The position numbers and the translations under genes are program-made. DNA of 64,000 nucleotides from NCBI RefSeq assembly GCF_947497915.1, contig NZ_CANMIJ010000001.1, positions 124,001 through 188,000 on the forward strand, given 5' to 3'. This document shows positions 1 through 11,108 of the stretch, one piece after another. The stretch comes from an uncultured Erythrobacter sp. GTDB taxonomy: Bacteria; Pseudomonadota; Alphaproteobacteria; Sphingomonadales; Sphingomonadaceae. How positions within the stretch are numbered: the first letter of the stretch is position 1; every line of letters starts with the position of its first letter. Below the pieces are notes generated by a model, which was given only the letters and a program-made list of their open reading frames with translations, had not been told where the DNA came from and ran no database searches.

Positions 1-731
<731 letters not shown>

Positions 732-801
732 CGGGAGCGGGCTGAAAAGCCCCTCCCACCTTCGCTACCCAAGAGATTTCACCCCCTGAGGGAACCAAGT
801 C

Positions 802-3800
802 ATGAATGAACTGACCAAATTCACCAACCAGCTCGCAAAGCCGGAAACATTCGACCAAATCCAGATCGGCATCGCCTCGCCAGAGCGCATCCGTTCGTGG
901 TCATTCGGCGAGATCAAGAAGCCGGAAACCATCAACTACCGTACGTTCAAGCCTGAGCGTGACGGCCTGTTCTGTGCGCGCATCTTCGGCCCTGTGAAGG
1001 ACTACGAATGCCTGTGCGGCAAGTACAAGCGGATGAAGTACAAAGGCGTCGTTTGCGAAAAATGCGGCGTTGAAGTCACCGTTACCAAAGTGCGCCGTGA
1101 GCGCATGGGCCACATCGAATTGGCCGCGCCCGTTGCGCACATTTGGTATCTGAAGTCGCTGCCATCGCGCATCGGCCTTTTGCTCGATATTCAGCTCAAA
1201 CAGCTTGAGCGCATCCTGTATTTCGAGAGCTATGTTGTGATCGAGCCGGGTCTTACCCCGCTTGAGAAATTCCAACTGCTGACAGAAGACGAACTGCTCG
1301 AAGCGCAGGATGAATACGGCGAAGATGCGTTCTCCGCCGACATCGGTGCGGAAGCTGTCAAAGTCATGCTGATGGATCTCGATCTGGAGCAAGAGCGCGA
1401 CGATCTGATGGAAGAGTTGGCGGTTACCAAATCGACGCTCAAGCCGAAGAAAATCATCAAGCGCCTCAAGGTCGTCGAAAGCTTCATTGACTCGGGCAAC
1501 CGTCCTGAGTGGATGATCCTTGAAGTGATCCCTGTGATCCCGCCAGAGCTGCGTCCGCTGGTGCCGCTGGATGGTGGCCGTTTCGCGACGTCGGATCTCA
1601 ACGATCTCTATCGCCGCGTGATCAACAGGAACAACCGTCTAAAGCGCCTGATCGAACTGCGCGCGCCGGACATCATCGTTCGCAATGAGAAGCGTATGCT
1701 TCAAGAAGCCGTCGATGCTCTGTTTGATAACGGTCGCCGCGGCCGCGTTATCACTGGTGCGAATAAGCGTCCGCTGAAATCTTTGAGCGATATGCTCAAA
1801 GGTAAGCAGGGCCGTTTCCGTCAGAACTTGCTCGGTAAGCGCGTCGACTATTCCGGCCGTTCGGTCATCGTGACCGGCCCGGAATTGAAACTGCACCAGT
1901 GTGGTCTGCCGAAGAAAATGGCTCTCGAGCTGTTCAAGCCGTTCATTTACGCGCGTCTCGATGCGAAGGGTCTTTCGATGACCCTCAAGCAAGCGAAGAA
2001 GTGGGTTGAGAAAGAGCGCAAGGAAGTCTGGGACATCCTTGACGAAGTGATCCGCGAGCACCCGGTTCTGTTGAACCGCGCGCCAACGCTTCACCGTCTT
2101 GGCATTCAGGCATTCGAGCCAGTGCTGATCGAAGGTAAAGCGATCCAGCTTCACCCGCTGGTCTGCTCGGCTTTCAACGCTGACTTTGATGGCGACCAAA
2201 TGGCCGTTCACGTCCCGCTGAGCCTCGAAGCTCAGTTGGAAGCGCGCGTCCTGATGATGTCGACCAACAACATCCTGTCGCCAGCCAATGGCAAGCCGAT
2301 CATTGTTCCTTCGCAGGATATGGTCCTCGGCCTCTACTATCTTTCGATGGAACGTCAGGAAAAGACCCCTGAATTCCTCGAAAACGAAGACGGCACCAAG
2401 GTTGAGAAACTGCCGCGCTTTGCCGACATGGCCGAAGTGCACCAGGCGCTCGAAACCAAAGCGGTCACGCTCCACACCAAAATCCTCGCCCGCGTTCCGC
2501 AGGCTGATGAAAATGGCAAAGTGGTGATGCAGCGTTTTGAAACCACGCCGGGCCGTATGCTGATCGGTGAATGTCTGCCGACGAACAACAAAGTTCCGTT
2601 CGACATCATCAACCGTCTGCTGACGAAGAAAGACATCGGCGACGTGATCGACGAAGTTTATCGTCATACCGGCCAGAAAGACACGGTGCTGTTCGCCGAT
2701 GCCATCATGGTCCTCGGTTTCCGTCACGCGTTTAAGGCTGGTATTTCCTTTGGTAAGGATGACATGATCATCCCTGACTCGAAGGTCGGCATGGTTGAAG
2801 AGACCAAAGAACTGGTTGCTGGCTATGAGCAGCAATATCAGGACGGTCTCATCACGCAGCAGGAAAAGTACAACAAAGTCATCGACGCTTGGTCGAAGTG
2901 TGGTGACCTGGTTGCTGATGCGATGATGGCCGAGATTAAAGCGACGCCGATCGGTAAAGACGGCAAGGAAGCGCAGATCAACTCGATCTACATGATGAGC
3001 CACTCCGGTGCGCGTGGTTCGCCAGCGCAGATGAAGCAGCTTGCAGGTATGCGCGGTCTGATGGCCAAGCCTTCGGGCGAGATCATTGAAACGCCGATTA
3101 TCTCGAACTTTAAGGAAGGCTTGTCCGTCCTTGAATACTTCAACTCGACACACGGCGCGCGTAAAGGTCTCGCCGATACCGCGCTTAAAACGGCGAACTC
3201 GGGTTACCTGACCCGCCGTTTGGTCGACGTATCGCAAGACTGCACCATCGTTATGAACGACTGTAAGACCGAGAACGCGCTGGAAATGCGTGCCATCGTT
3301 CAAGGTGGTTCGGTCATTGCATCGCTTGGTGAACGTATTCTGGGCCGTACCGTGGCCGAGGACATCATCAACGCGGCAACCGATGAAGTGATCGTGAAAG
3401 CGGGCACGCTCATCGACGAGCCAATGGTGAAAGAAATCGAAGCGGCTGAAACTCAGTCTGCCAAGATCCGCTCACCACTCGTCTGCGAAGCCGATCAGGG
3501 CGTTTGTGGCACATGCTACGGACGCGATTTGGCTCGCGGTACTCCGGTTAATATCGGTGAGGCTGTTGGCGTTATCGCTGCTCAGTCAATCGGTGAGCCA
3601 GGCACCCAGCTTACGATGCGGACATTCCACATCGGCGGCGCGGCGCAGCTCAATGAAACCTCGCACCTTGAATCGATCTCGACCGGTAAGGTCGAATTGC
3701 GCGGAATGCCGACAATCGTCGATAAGAAGGGCCGGATCCTGTCGCTTGCTCGTAGCGGTGAAATCGCTGTGATCGATGCCGAGGGCCGCGAACGTGAAAT

Positions 3801-5079
3801 GCACAAGGTGCCTTACGGTACCGTGATTATGTTCAAGGACGGCCAGAAGGTCAAAGAAGGCGACCGTCTGGCTGAATGGGACCCGTTCACCTTGCCGATC
3901 ATCACCGAGCAATCGGGTGTTGTGAAGTATCAGGACCTTGTCGAAGGTACTACGCTCGAAGAGCAAACCGATGACGCCACAGGCATTGCCCAGCGCGTTG
4001 TGACTGAGAACCGGGCAACCGGACGCAAGAAGAAAGAGGAACTGCGTCCGCGCATGACTCTTCTTGGCGAAGGTCAAAGCGAAGATGAAACCGAAGCGCA
4101 GCGTTACATGCTGGCTCCGGGTACGACGCTTTCGGTTGAAGACGGCCAAACCGTTGAAGCGGGTGACATTCTTGCGCGTGCATCGCGTGAGGCAGCGAAG
4201 ACCCGCGATATTACTGGTGGTCTTCCGCGTGTTGCCGAACTGTTCGAGGCGCGTTTGCCAAAGGACATGTCGGTCATCGCCAAAACCTCGGGCAAGATCG
4301 AGTTTGTGCGCGAATACAAAGCCAAACGTAAGATTGCGATCGTTCCCGAGGAAGGTGATCCAGTCGAGTATCTGATTGCCAAAACCAAAGTGATTGATGT
4401 GCAGGAAGGCGACTTCGTGAAGAAGGGTGATACCCTTGTTTCAGGTTCGCCGAACCCGCACGACATCCTTGAAGTGATGGGTGTCGAAGCTTTGGCGGAA
4501 TATCTCGTCAACGAGATCCAGGAAGTTTACCGACTGCAGGGTGTGAAAATCAACGACAAGCACATCGAGGTGATCGTTCGCCAGATGCTGCAGAAAGTTG
4601 AAATCACTAAAGGCGGCGACACTACGTTGCTTCCGGGCGAACAGGTCGATCTGGCTGAGATGCTCGAATACAACGCCAAATTGACCAAGTCGAAGCAGCC
4701 AGCAGAAGGCACTCCAATCCTGCTCGGCATCACCAAGGCGTCGCTGCAAACCCGCAGCTTCATCTCGGCTGCGTCGTTCCAGGAAACCACCCGCGTTCTG
4801 ACGCAGGCATCGGTTGAAGGCAAGAAAGACACGTTGATCGGTCTTAAAGAGAACGTGATCGTGGGCCGCCTTATCCCGGCTGGTACGGGTGCAGGCATGA
4901 ACCGTATGCGGGTGACCGCATCGAGCCGTGATGCTGCGCTAAAGGCTGCTTGGAAGAAACAGCAGGATAAGCTTGCTGCTGAAAAGGCAGTTGAACCAGA
5001 GCCCGCAGCCGATCCGGTTTCGAGCGAAGAAGCTATGAAAGCAGCAATGGGCGGAGGCGACGCTCCGGCTGCTGAGTAA
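802..5079 (+). CDS. rpoC: RNA polymerase beta' subunit
   Basis: Catalytic beta' subunit of RNA polymerase, 1425 residues, full length for an alphaproteobacterium. The N-terminal zinc-ribbon cysteines (CLCGKYKRM...VVCEKCGV, about residues 72-90) are present. The active-site motif NADFDGDQ lies at residues 459-465, so the three Mg-binding aspartates are D461, D463 and D465, almost the same numbering as in E. coli. The second zinc site ([16 protein letters not shown]) is also intact. The C-terminus carries a short Ala/Glu-rich extension ending GGGDAPAAE. The ATG at 802 gives the family start ([10 protein letters not shown]). A strong intrinsic terminator follows 25 bp after the stop. Confidence 0.99.
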   Translation: MNELTKFTNQLAKPETFDQIQIGIASPERIRSWSFGEIKKPETINYRTFKPERDGLFCARIFGPVKDYECLCGKYKRMKYKGVVCEKCGVEVTVTKVRRERMGHIELAAPVAHIWYLKSLPSRIGLLLDIQLKQLERILYFESYVVIEPGLTPLEKFQLLTEDELLEAQDEYGEDAFSADIGAEAVKVMLMDLDLEQERDDLMEELAVTKSTLKPKKIIKRLKVVESFIDSGNRPEWMILEVIPVIPPELRPLVPLDGGRFATSDLNDLYRRVINRNNRLKRLIELRAPDIIVRNEKRMLQEAVDALFDNGRRGRVITGANKRPLKSLSDMLKGKQGRFRQNLLGKRVDYSGRSVIVTGPELKLHQCGLPKKMALELFKPFIYARLDAKGLSMTLKQAKKWVEKERKEVWDILDEVIREHPVLLNRAPTLHRLGIQAFEPVLIEGKAIQLHPLVCSAFNADFDGDQMAVHVPLSLEAQLEARVLMMSTNNILSPANGKPIIVPSQDMVLGLYYLSMERQEKTPEFLENEDGTKVEKLPRFADMAEVHQALETKAVTLHTKILARVPQADENGKVVMQRFETTPGRMLIGECLPTNNKVPFDIINRLLTKKDIGDVIDEVYRHTGQKDTVLFADAIMVLGFRHAFKAGISFGKDDMIIPDSKVGMVEETKELVAGYEQQYQDGLITQQEKYNKVIDAWSKCGDLVADAMMAEIKATPIGKDGKEAQINSIYMMSHSGARGSPAQMKQLAGMRGLMAKPSGEIIETPIISNFKEGLSVLEYFNSTHGARKGLADTALKTANSGYLTRRLVDVSQDCTIVMNDCKTENALEMRAIVQGGSVIASLGERILGRTVAEDIINAATDEVIVKAGTLIDEPMVKEIEAAETQSAKIRSPLVCEADQGVCGTCYGRDLARGTPVNIGEAVGVIAAQSIGEPGTQLTMRTFHIGGAAQLNETSHLESISTGKVELRGMPTIVDKKGRILSLARSGEIAVIDAEGREREMHKVPYGTVIMFKDGQKVKEGDRLAEWDPFTLPIITEQSGVVKYQDLVEGTTLEEQTDDATGIAQRVVTENRATGRKKKEELRPRMTLLGEGQSEDETEAQRYMLAPGTTLSVEDGQTVEAGDILARASREAAKTRDITGGLPRVAELFEARLPKDMSVIAKTSGKIEFVREYKAKRKIAIVPEEGDPVEYLIAKTKVIDVQEGDFVKKGDTLVSGSPNPHDILEVMGVEALAEYLVNEIQEVYRLQGVKINDKHIEVIVRQMLQKVEITKGGDTTLLPGEQVDLAEMLEYNAKLTKSKQPAEGTPILLGITKASLQTRSFISAASFQETTRVLTQASVEGKKDTLIGLKENVIVGRLIPAGTGAGMNRMRVTASSRDAALKAAWKKQQDKLAAEKAVEPEPAADPVSSEEAMKAAMGGGDAPAAE

Positions 5080-5104
5080 GCTTTGTTGATAAGCCAACGA
5101 AACA

Positions 5105-5143
5105 GGCCCGTCGGAGCAACATGCTCCGGCGGGCCTTTTCTTT
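5105..5143 (+). terminator. Rho-independent terminator of the rpoBC transcript
   Basis: GC-rich inverted repeat just after rpoC: arm GGCCCGTCGGAGCA, three-base loop ACA, arm TGCTCCGGCGGGCC with one G-T/C-G irregular pair, followed by TTTTCTTT. Stem length, loop and T-run are all typical of an intrinsic terminator acting on the plus strand. Confidence 0.92.
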
Positions 5144-5207
5144 GCTGTTCATTGTGCAGTTGCTTTGGCCATCATAGGGTCTGCCTCATCGCAAAAGGGA
5201 GGGACTG

Positions 5208-5921
5208 ATGAAGAAGCTTATTTTAACCGCGGCATTGATCGCGGCGGCAATGCCACTGCCGACCGCTGCGCAGGATACTATTGTAGTCACAGGATCGCGG
5301 CAGGATCGCTCGGTCGGGAACGCATATTTCTCTTCAAACAATGGCCCTTCCGCCATTGGTGTCACTCGCAAGGCCGACTATTTTGTCACGCCTCTATTTG
5401 TCAGTTCGGATTCGCGTGATCGTGATGCGCGCGCCGAAGAGCTGTTCGCCATGCTTTCCGCGACAATCGACCGAGCTGCAGCGGAGGGCATCACCCTTGT
5501 CGCGGGGAACTATACTCTCAAGCCTGTAACCCGCGCCAATATGCGCGAATTGCCGGTACGAAGTGGGAATCGCCCTGACACGAGCCGTGTGCAAATATAT
5601 GCGCGTATCCCGCTGGAAGGTGAAACGGCAAGCGTTCGCGCAACGGCCAAAGACATTGCCGAATTTGTCAAAGGTGTCCCGGCGACTGGGAGATCTTTCA
5701 TTGATGTCGGCACAACCGGCCTCGCAATCGATGATCCCGAGCAATATCGTGGTGATGTAGTTCGACATATTGCTAAGGAATCGACCCGCTACGCCGAAAT
5801 GTTCGGCAGCGGCTATGGAGTCGAAATCGATGGCCTTGAAGGTGATCTCTATTGGCAGCAATCAAGCGAGACAGAGGTGTTCCTTTATATCGAGCACGAT
5901 TTCACAATTAAGCCCAAGTAA
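5208..5921 (+). CDS. Exported protein of unknown function (237 aa)
   Basis: I do not recognise this protein with certainty. It starts with a clear Sec signal peptide (MKKLILTAALIAAAMPLPTAAQ) with likely cleavage after TAA or AQ, preceded by a good ribosome site (GGGAGG about 8 bp upstream). The first mature residues, DTIVVTGSR, resemble the N-terminus of sphingomonad TonB-dependent receptors, but the protein is far too short for a barrel and has no plug domain. The remainder is a soluble alpha/beta-looking protein with a repeated pattern of strands and an Ala/Glu-rich helix, vaguely like SIMPL (DUF541) proteins; that is only an impression. It stands alone between the rpoBC terminator and a convergent alginate lyase gene. 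Confidence 0.75.
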   Translation: MKKLILTAALIAAAMPLPTAAQDTIVVTGSRQDRSVGNAYFSSNNGPSAIGVTRKADYFVTPLFVSSDSRDRDARAEELFAMLSATIDRAAAEGITLVAGNYTLKPVTRANMRELPVRSGNRPDTSRVQIYARIPLEGETASVRATAKDIAEFVKGVPATGRSFIDVGTTGLAIDDPEQYRGDVVRHIAKESTRYAEMFGSGYGVEIDGLEGDLYWQQSSETEVFLYIEHDFTIKPK

Positions 5922-5927
5922 GTGAGC

Positions 5928-6971
5928 TTAATCGTTCACAGGATCGGTTGACTGGCTCAGCGCAATCCGCGTGAAGGTTGCCTGGGCGTAGTCACCATTG
6001 GCTTTGTCGACTTCCCAATCGCCGGTTCCTGCGCAGGCTGCATACCAATTCCCGCCGCCGGATTTTGTGCTGCACTGGTTGTAGACGCCAGCTTTGAAAT
6101 AGAGCGAGTCCCCACCGTAAGCGTAAGGATTGTCTTTCTCATCGGCGCCGCGAACAAGGCTGCGAACCTGACTAACGGTTCCATGCCGCTCGTTTGTGAA
6201 CGTCAAATACATAGTGTTGCGATGAACATTGATCGTGTAGCTGAAGTCTTCACCGAGCTTGATACCGGCCTCGCCGGGGTCTTCGGTGCTGCTCCAGTTA
6301 TTACCGAACACAGGCACGGATAGATCATTGCGATACGGATCGTCTTTGCCGAGGTTGCGCTCATAATTCCAAAAGACAGAGCCGTATTCGTGGCCGGGGA
6401 ACTTCTTGAAGTAGATTTTGATGGGCTCGTTGCCGAATCCAAACCCGCTTTTCGTACTCTTGTATTTCACTGCGTGGATTTGTCCGACGACCACTGAATA
6501 CGCCGCTTTTGCGCTCGGTTCGCCTGCATTCAGTGCGACATGATCGACGCGAAGGGTTGCTTCCAATTTGCCGCCGATAGCAGCGAACTTGTCCGAACCC
6601 TTGCGGGCTTCGACAGCAAAGTTGTTGCCAGGATCATGAGTCCCGATGCGGGTGTTCTTTCCGCGCAGCATTTGGCGCAGTTCGCTGCGTGTGTTGGATG
6701 AATTCGCAGTCGTCGTCGCTTTGTTCGGCGCTGCGAAAACCAGTTCGCCATCGGCATTGAGGTAGAAGAAATCGGGATGCTGATATTTCTGTATTTTCGC
6801 GACGGTAATCTCGTCTGGCTTCCCGTTCTTGTCCTTGTCGACAGGGACGGTGATCTTCCAATGGCTCAAATCGAAGGTGCTTGCAGGGATGCCGTCATTT
6901 GCGCTCGCGCTGACGGGTAACGCGATTAGGGCTGCAGCACAAAGCAGCGATTTGGCATTTAGAGTTTTCAT
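5928..6971 (-). CDS. Polysaccharide lyase family 7 alginate lyase
   Basis: Secreted alginate lyase that cleaves alginate by beta-elimination. After a signal peptide (residues 1-24, ...PVSASA) comes a single PL7 jelly-roll domain. All three diagnostic motifs are present: RSELR at 95-99, QIH at 164-166 and YFKAGVYNQ at 291-299, which together supply the Arg, Gln/His and Tyr of the active site. The Ile form of the QIH motif has been linked in PL7 enzymes to poly-G or mixed-block substrates; that is family knowledge, not shown here. There is no carbohydrate-binding module and no SusCD-like transporter, oligoalginate lyase or KDG pathway gene next to it, so it is not part of a local alginate-utilisation operon. 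It is convergent with the preceding exported protein. Confidence 0.93.
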   Translation of the reverse strand: MKTLNAKSLLCAAALIALPVSASANDGIPASTFDLSHWKITVPVDKDKNGKPDEITVAKIQKYQHPDFFYLNADGELVFAAPNKATTTANSSNTRSELRQMLRGKNTRIGTHDPGNNFAVEARKGSDKFAAIGGKLEATLRVDHVALNAGEPSAKAAYSVVVGQIHAVKYKSTKSGFGFGNEPIKIYFKKFPGHEYGSVFWNYERNLGKDDPYRNDLSVPVFGNNWSSTEDPGEAGIKLGEDFSYTINVHRNTMYLTFTNERHGTVSQVRSLVRGADEKDNPYAYGGDSLYFKAGVYNQCSTKSGGGNWYAACAGTGDWEVDKANGDYAQATFTRIALSQSTDPVND

Positions 6972-7107
6972 GGGGCGTATCGTCCAGTCAATTCATGTTT
7001 CTAGCCGTTATAGAAAACCGCAGCTTAACTGCCAATGTCCAGCGCTGAGTGCTTTCTGCCGGTAAACGCGCTTGCGGGCGGAGTGCTCGCTGGCTACCGC
7101 ACGCGGC

Positions 7108-8433
7108 ATGACCATTACCCGATTTGCCCCTTCACCCACGGGCCGGCTTCATGTCGGCAATATCCGCACCGCGCTCCACAATTGGATGCTCGCCCAAAAA
7201 TCTGGCGGCGAGTTTATCCTGCGTATTGATGATACCGATGCTGCGCGTTCGAAAGAGGAATATGTCGAGGCAATCCGCACCGACCTCGCGTGGTTAGGAA
7301 TTGAGGCCAATCGCGAAGAACGCCAGTCTAAGCGTCTGGACAAGTACGAGGCCGCTTTTGTGGCTTTGCGCGATGCTGGCCGGATTTATCCAGCCTATGA
7401 GACACAGCAAGAGCTGGAACTCAAACGCAAAGTGCTTCTCGGCCGCGGGCTGCCTCCAATTTATGATCGCGGTGCCTTGGAGCTTACCGATGATGAGCGT
7501 GCTGCGAAGGAAGCGGAAGGCATCCAACCGCATTGGCGGTTTAAGCTGGACCATGATGAGCCAATCGTTTGGGAAGACGGTGTCCGCGGGACTGCAAAAT
7601 TTGATCCGAGGCTGCTTTCCGATCCGGTAATCCGGCGCGCAGACGGGTCTTGGCTCTACATGCTGCCAAGCACCGTCGATGATGTCGATATGGCTGTGGC
7701 GCAGGTTCTGCGCGGGGAAGATCACGTTTCCAACACAGCGGTGCAAATCCAAATGTTCACAGCAATGGGCGCGCCTGTACCTGCATTCGCGCACGAGGCT
7801 TTGCTGGTCGGCAAAGAAGGCAAGCTATCTAAGCGCCTCGGCTCGCTTGGCTGCGACACATTCCGCGAGAAAGGCATTGAACCCGAAGCAATCCTCGCGT
7901 TGCTATCGCGCCTTGGCACGTCGCTTCCCGTTGAGCCGATCACGGATCGCAGCATCCTGCTTGATACTTTTGATCTTTCAACCTTTGGCCGGGCTCCGGC
8001 AAGGTTTGACGATGCCGACCTTGACCGGATCAACACTGCAATCGTTCATGCGATGCCTTTTGATGCCGTCAAAGATCGCTTGCCCGAAGGCATTGACGAA
8101 GCGGGCTGGCACGCGGTTCAACCCAATATCGAAACTGTGGGTGAAACCGCTGAATGGTGGCGTCTGGTCACCGGTCCGATTGAACAGCCTGAATTTACCG
8201 ATGAAGACAAGGCGTATCTGTCCGAGGCGGCTGGCACTTTGACATGGAGCGATGACCCTTGGGGTGCGCTGACTTCGGCTTTGAAAGAAAGCACAGGTCG
8301 CAAAGGCAAAACTCTTTTCCTGCCGCTTCGTCAGGCGCTGACCGGTATGAATCACGGCCCTGACATGGGCGAACTGTTGCCTTTGATCGGGGAAGCGGAA
8401 GCAAAGGCGCGTTTGGAGCGTGCGTCTGCATGA
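7108..8433 (+). CDS. gltX: Glutamate--tRNA ligase
   Basis: Class I aminoacyl-tRNA synthetase that charges tRNA-Glu. The protein starts MTITRFAPSPTGRLHVGNIR, with the HIGH-type motif as HVGN (15-18), and the KMSKS equivalent as KLSKR at 239-243. At 441 residues it matches the alphaproteobacterial GltX type without the zinc-binding Cys cluster. An in-frame TTG at 7072 would add 12 residues, but the family begins at or near the ATG at 7108, so I prefer that start. The stop codon overlaps the start of the next gene (ATGA), indicating translational coupling with the small NTF2-like protein. Confidence 0.97.
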   Translation: MTITRFAPSPTGRLHVGNIRTALHNWMLAQKSGGEFILRIDDTDAARSKEEYVEAIRTDLAWLGIEANREERQSKRLDKYEAAFVALRDAGRIYPAYETQQELELKRKVLLGRGLPPIYDRGALELTDDERAAKEAEGIQPHWRFKLDHDEPIVWEDGVRGTAKFDPRLLSDPVIRRADGSWLYMLPSTVDDVDMAVAQVLRGEDHVSNTAVQIQMFTAMGAPVPAFAHEALLVGKEGKLSKRLGSLGCDTFREKGIEPEAILALLSRLGTSLPVEPITDRSILLDTFDLSTFGRAPARFDDADLDRINTAIVHAMPFDAVKDRLPEGIDEAGWHAVQPNIETVGETAEWWRLVTGPIEQPEFTDEDKAYLSEAAGTLTWSDDPWGALTSALKESTGRKGKTLFLPLRQALTGMNHGPDMGELLPLIGEAEAKARLERASA

Positions 8434-8810
8434 GCAACGCCGATCTTGCCAGAGCATTGTTTAGCGCCTTCGAGGCAGGCGATGCCGATGCGGCGCGGGC
8501 AGTGTGCTCGGCGGAAATGAACGGGAGCCAAAATGGCGGTCCTGCGATGGACTTGGCAACGATCCTCCATTTTGCAGTCGCAGTGAAGCAGGCAGCGCCA
8601 GACTTCCGATACGAGGACATCATTTGTGAAGCGACAGATAGCGGCTTTGTCGAAGAACACCGCGTGCGCGCCAGCTTTGGTGAGCATGGCGAACTCGATC
8701 TGATGGTCTGCATCGTCGCCGATGTTCAAGACGGCAAGATTGCAGCGGTTCGTGAGTATTTTGACACGGCGCAGGCAGCGCCTCTGGGCAAAGCACTAGG
8801 CCGAGGCTAG
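8430..8810 (+). CDS. NTF2/SnoaL-like small protein
   Basis: A 126-residue protein with the appearance of the SnoaL/NTF2-like cone fold: an N-terminal helix (LARALFSAFEAGDADAARAVCS), a central strand region and a C-terminal signature with VCIVADVQDGKIAAVREYFDT, the strand pair typical of this family. Such proteins are small ligand-binding or isomerase-like domains and their substrate cannot be read from sequence. The ATG overlaps the gltX stop by 4 bp. It has no signal peptide and is presumably cytoplasmic. Confidence 0.82.
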   Translation: MSNADLARALFSAFEAGDADAARAVCSAEMNGSQNGGPAMDLATILHFAVAVKQAAPDFRYEDIICEATDSGFVEEHRVRASFGEHGELDLMVCIVADVQDGKIAAVREYFDTAQAAPLGKALGRG

Positions 8811-8819
8811 CGCCGCAGC

Positions 8820-10301
8820 TTAGCCGTCGTGCTTCTCCAATTCGTCGCCCGAAAGGGTCACGATATGCAATAGGTTGGTTGACCCCGGCGTCCCAAACGG
8901 CACGCCCGCCAGCACAATCTGCTTTGATCCCGCTTCGCCAAACCCGTGGCGCAGCGCCATCCGTTTGCCTTTGGCAATCATCTCTTCAAAGCTGCCTATG
9001 TCTTTCGTCGCCACGGCGTGTGTACCCCACAGCAGCGCCACGCGGCGCGCAGTCCGCATCGAAGGCGTTAGGACGAGAACAGGTGTATCGGGCCGTTCAC
9101 GGGCCACACGGCGCGCTGTAGAGCCGGAATCGGTGAAGACGGTGATCGCGCTGATCGAAACGGTGTCGGCAATCGTCATGCAGCTATGCGCCAGCGCATC
9201 GGAAGTTGTCGCATCGGGCGGTGTCTCAAGGAAACGAACCCGTTTGAGGTAGTCTTCGTCGCTTTCAACCTGACGTGCGATCGAATGCATCATCGCAACC
9301 GATTCCTGCGGCCAGTCACCCGCGGCGCTTTCAGCAGAAAGCATTACGGCATCCGCGCCGTCATAAACCGCGTTTGCCACGTCGGAGACTTCGGCGCGGG
9401 TCGGGATCGGGCTTTCGATCATGGATTCGAGCATTTGTGTCGCGACGATTACGGGCTTTCCCGCGCGGCGCGAGGCATTGACGATCTTCTTCTGGAGCGG
9501 CGGCACTTCGTGCGGTTCAAGCTCTACTCCTAGATCGCCGCGCGCGACCATGATACCGTCCGACATATCAATGATGTCGGTAAGGCGGTTAACGGCCATC
9601 GGCTTTTCAATCTTGGCGCAAAGGGCGACTGACTTGCCGCCGTGACCCGTTACCAACTTACGCGCCTCAGCCATATCGTCCGGGCGTTGAACAAAGCTGA
9701 GGGCGATCCAGTCTGCGCCTTGCTCGACTGCGAAAGCTAGGTCTCTGCGATCTTTCTCTGTCAGTGCGGGAATTGGTACCTCGGCATCGGGCACGTTCAC
9801 CCCTTTGCGATCAGAGATCACTCCGCCGACTTCTGCGGTGCAGAAGATACGGTTTTCATCGGCCTCTTTGACTTTCAGGCGGATTTTGCCGTCATTGATT
9901 AGCAGGCGCTGGCCGCGCTCCATGATGCCGAAAAGCTCCGGGTGAGGCAGGCAGACGCGGTTCTCATCGCCCGGCGCCGGGTCACGGTCTAGCGTGAAAT
10001 GAGCCGAGTGTTTGATGACAGCTTTGCCGTCTTTGAACGTGCCAACACGCAATTTCGGCCCTTGAAGATCCGCGAGAATCGCGATTGGGCGATGGAACTC
10101 TTTTTCGAGAGCGCGGATCGTCTTGATAGCCTGTTCGTGATCTGCGTGATCACCGTGGCTCATATTGACGCGGAAAGCGTCAGCACCTGCCTTGAAAAGG
10201 CGGCGCAGCATTTCCGGTGAACGGCTCGCTGGGCCGATAGTCGCCAGAATTTTGACCTTGCGTCCGCGTGGGTCGATCCGTGTATGATCGCGTTTTGTCA
10301 T
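8820..10301 (-). CDS. pyk: Pyruvate kinase
   Basis: Glycolytic enzyme converting phosphoenolpyruvate and ADP to pyruvate and ATP. The barrel starts with KVKILATIGPASRSPEMLRR and carries the AFRVNMSHG substrate segment, the metal/PEP segment ADLQGPKLRVG, ALSFVQRPDD, the CAKIEKPMAV catalytic-Lys region, and the signature VIVATQMLESMIESPIPTRA followed by EVSDVANAVYDGADAVMLS. A C-terminal alpha/beta domain (SISAITVFTDSGSTARRVAR) completes a normal 493-residue enzyme. The ribosome site AGGGA lies about 9 bp before the ATG. It is convergent with the gltX operon and divergent from the DUF1244 gene. Confidence 0.97.
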   Translation of the reverse strand: MTKRDHTRIDPRGRKVKILATIGPASRSPEMLRRLFKAGADAFRVNMSHGDHADHEQAIKTIRALEKEFHRPIAILADLQGPKLRVGTFKDGKAVIKHSAHFTLDRDPAPGDENRVCLPHPELFGIMERGQRLLINDGKIRLKVKEADENRIFCTAEVGGVISDRKGVNVPDAEVPIPALTEKDRRDLAFAVEQGADWIALSFVQRPDDMAEARKLVTGHGGKSVALCAKIEKPMAVNRLTDIIDMSDGIMVARGDLGVELEPHEVPPLQKKIVNASRRAGKPVIVATQMLESMIESPIPTRAEVSDVANAVYDGADAVMLSAESAAGDWPQESVAMMHSIARQVESDEDYLKRVRFLETPPDATTSDALAHSCMTIADTVSISAITVFTDSGSTARRVARERPDTPVLVLTPSMRTARRVALLWGTHAVATKDIGSFEEMIAKGKRMALRHGFGEAGSKQIVLAGVPFGTPGSTNLLHIVTLSGDELEKHDG

Positions 10302-10366
10302 TGATCCGATATCCCTCGTTTGGGGATGCTATGACATGGAAGTGTTGCAACTCAAGGAATAGTCTC

Positions 10367-10696
10367 ATGCCAAGCGATATTGCGGATACGAATTCACCCG
10401 AAGAATTGGATGATTTGGACGATGCCATTGCCGCTGCTGCGTTTCGCCGGTTGGTTCGTCATTTGCGGCACCGGCACGATGCGCAAAACATCGAATTGAT
10501 GGGGCTTGCCGGGTTTTGCCGCAATTGCCTGTCCGACTGGATCAGGGATGCCGGTTACGACGGCGATAAAGCCGCTGCGCGTGCTTTGATTCACGGTATG
10601 CCTCAGGAGGAATGGAAGGCTACCAAACAAACTCCCGCAACCGATGATCAAATCGCCGCGATGGAATCCAGTTTGGCCAAGAACAAGGCAGATTAG
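10367..10696 (+). CDS. DUF1244 (SMc04008-like) conserved protein
   Basis: Small soluble protein (109 aa) with the strongly conserved proteobacterial DUF1244 core: AAFRRLVRHLRHRHDAQNIE followed by LMGLAGFCRNCLSDWIRDAG. The His and the FCRNC cysteines are the conserved residues and could bind a metal, but no biochemical function is established to my knowledge. The ATG at 10367 is preceded by AAGGA about 9 bp upstream; an open upstream extension to 10268 runs into the pyk promoter region and does not look like protein, so I reject it. Divergently transcribed from pyk. Confidence 0.9.
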   Translation: MPSDIADTNSPEELDDLDDAIAAAAFRRLVRHLRHRHDAQNIELMGLAGFCRNCLSDWIRDAGYDGDKAAARALIHGMPQEEWKATKQTPATDDQIAAMESSLAKNKAD

Positions 10697-10796
10697 CTCT
10701 AAATTTCGAACAATTTGGATTGAACCCTTTCGCAGGCCAGCGGCTACGCGTATCCGGTGCTTTAACTGATTCTCAATTCACCGGAGACCCAACACA

Positions 10797-11033
10797 ATGG
10801 CCGAAGCCACTGATGACCGCCTGCGCCTTTTGATCGAACGAATCGAGCGTCTCGAAGAAGAGAAAAAGGGCATTGCTGACGATATTCGTGATGTTTACGC
10901 CGAAGCCAAAGCGGTTGGCTATGATGCGAAAATCATGCGTCAGATCGTTCGCCTACGCAAAATGAAGCCGGATGATCGCAGTGAACAGGAAATCATTCTG
11001 GAAACCTACAAGGCCGCGCTTGGCATGGGCTGA
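10797..11033 (+). CDS. gapR: DUF2312 / GapR-family nucleoid-associated protein
   Basis: 78-residue protein that is entirely the DUF2312 domain: [20 protein letters not shown] forms the first coiled-coil helix, then [20 protein letters not shown] and [17 protein letters not shown]. In Caulobacter the family member GapR is a DNA-clamping nucleoid protein that recognises overtwisted DNA ahead of the replication fork and RNA polymerase; the role here is inferred by family. Length and sequence pattern match closely. It is flanked by small conserved genes on the same strand with about 70-100 bp gaps, so it probably has its own promoter. Confidence 0.92.
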   Translation: MAEATDDRLRLLIERIERLEEEKKGIADDIRDVYAEAKAVGYDAKIMRQIVRLRKMKPDDRSEQEIILETYKAALGMG

Positions 11034-11108
11034 TCCTCGACCGTCTGGCATTGAAAACACCTTTGCTGTGTATTATGTAAGCAACACAGTAATTTGGGAG
11101 TGAATGTA

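Noticed and set aside
1639..3303. 554-codon open frame on the minus strand opposite rpoC
   Set aside because: It lies entirely antisense to the essential rpoC gene, its product looks like no protein family (His/Arg/Phe-rich, low hydrophobic order), and long antisense frames are common in GC-rich genes.
5208..5921. Annotation as a TonB-dependent receptor
   Set aside because: Only the first nine mature residues match; there is no plug, no barrel and the protein is far too short.
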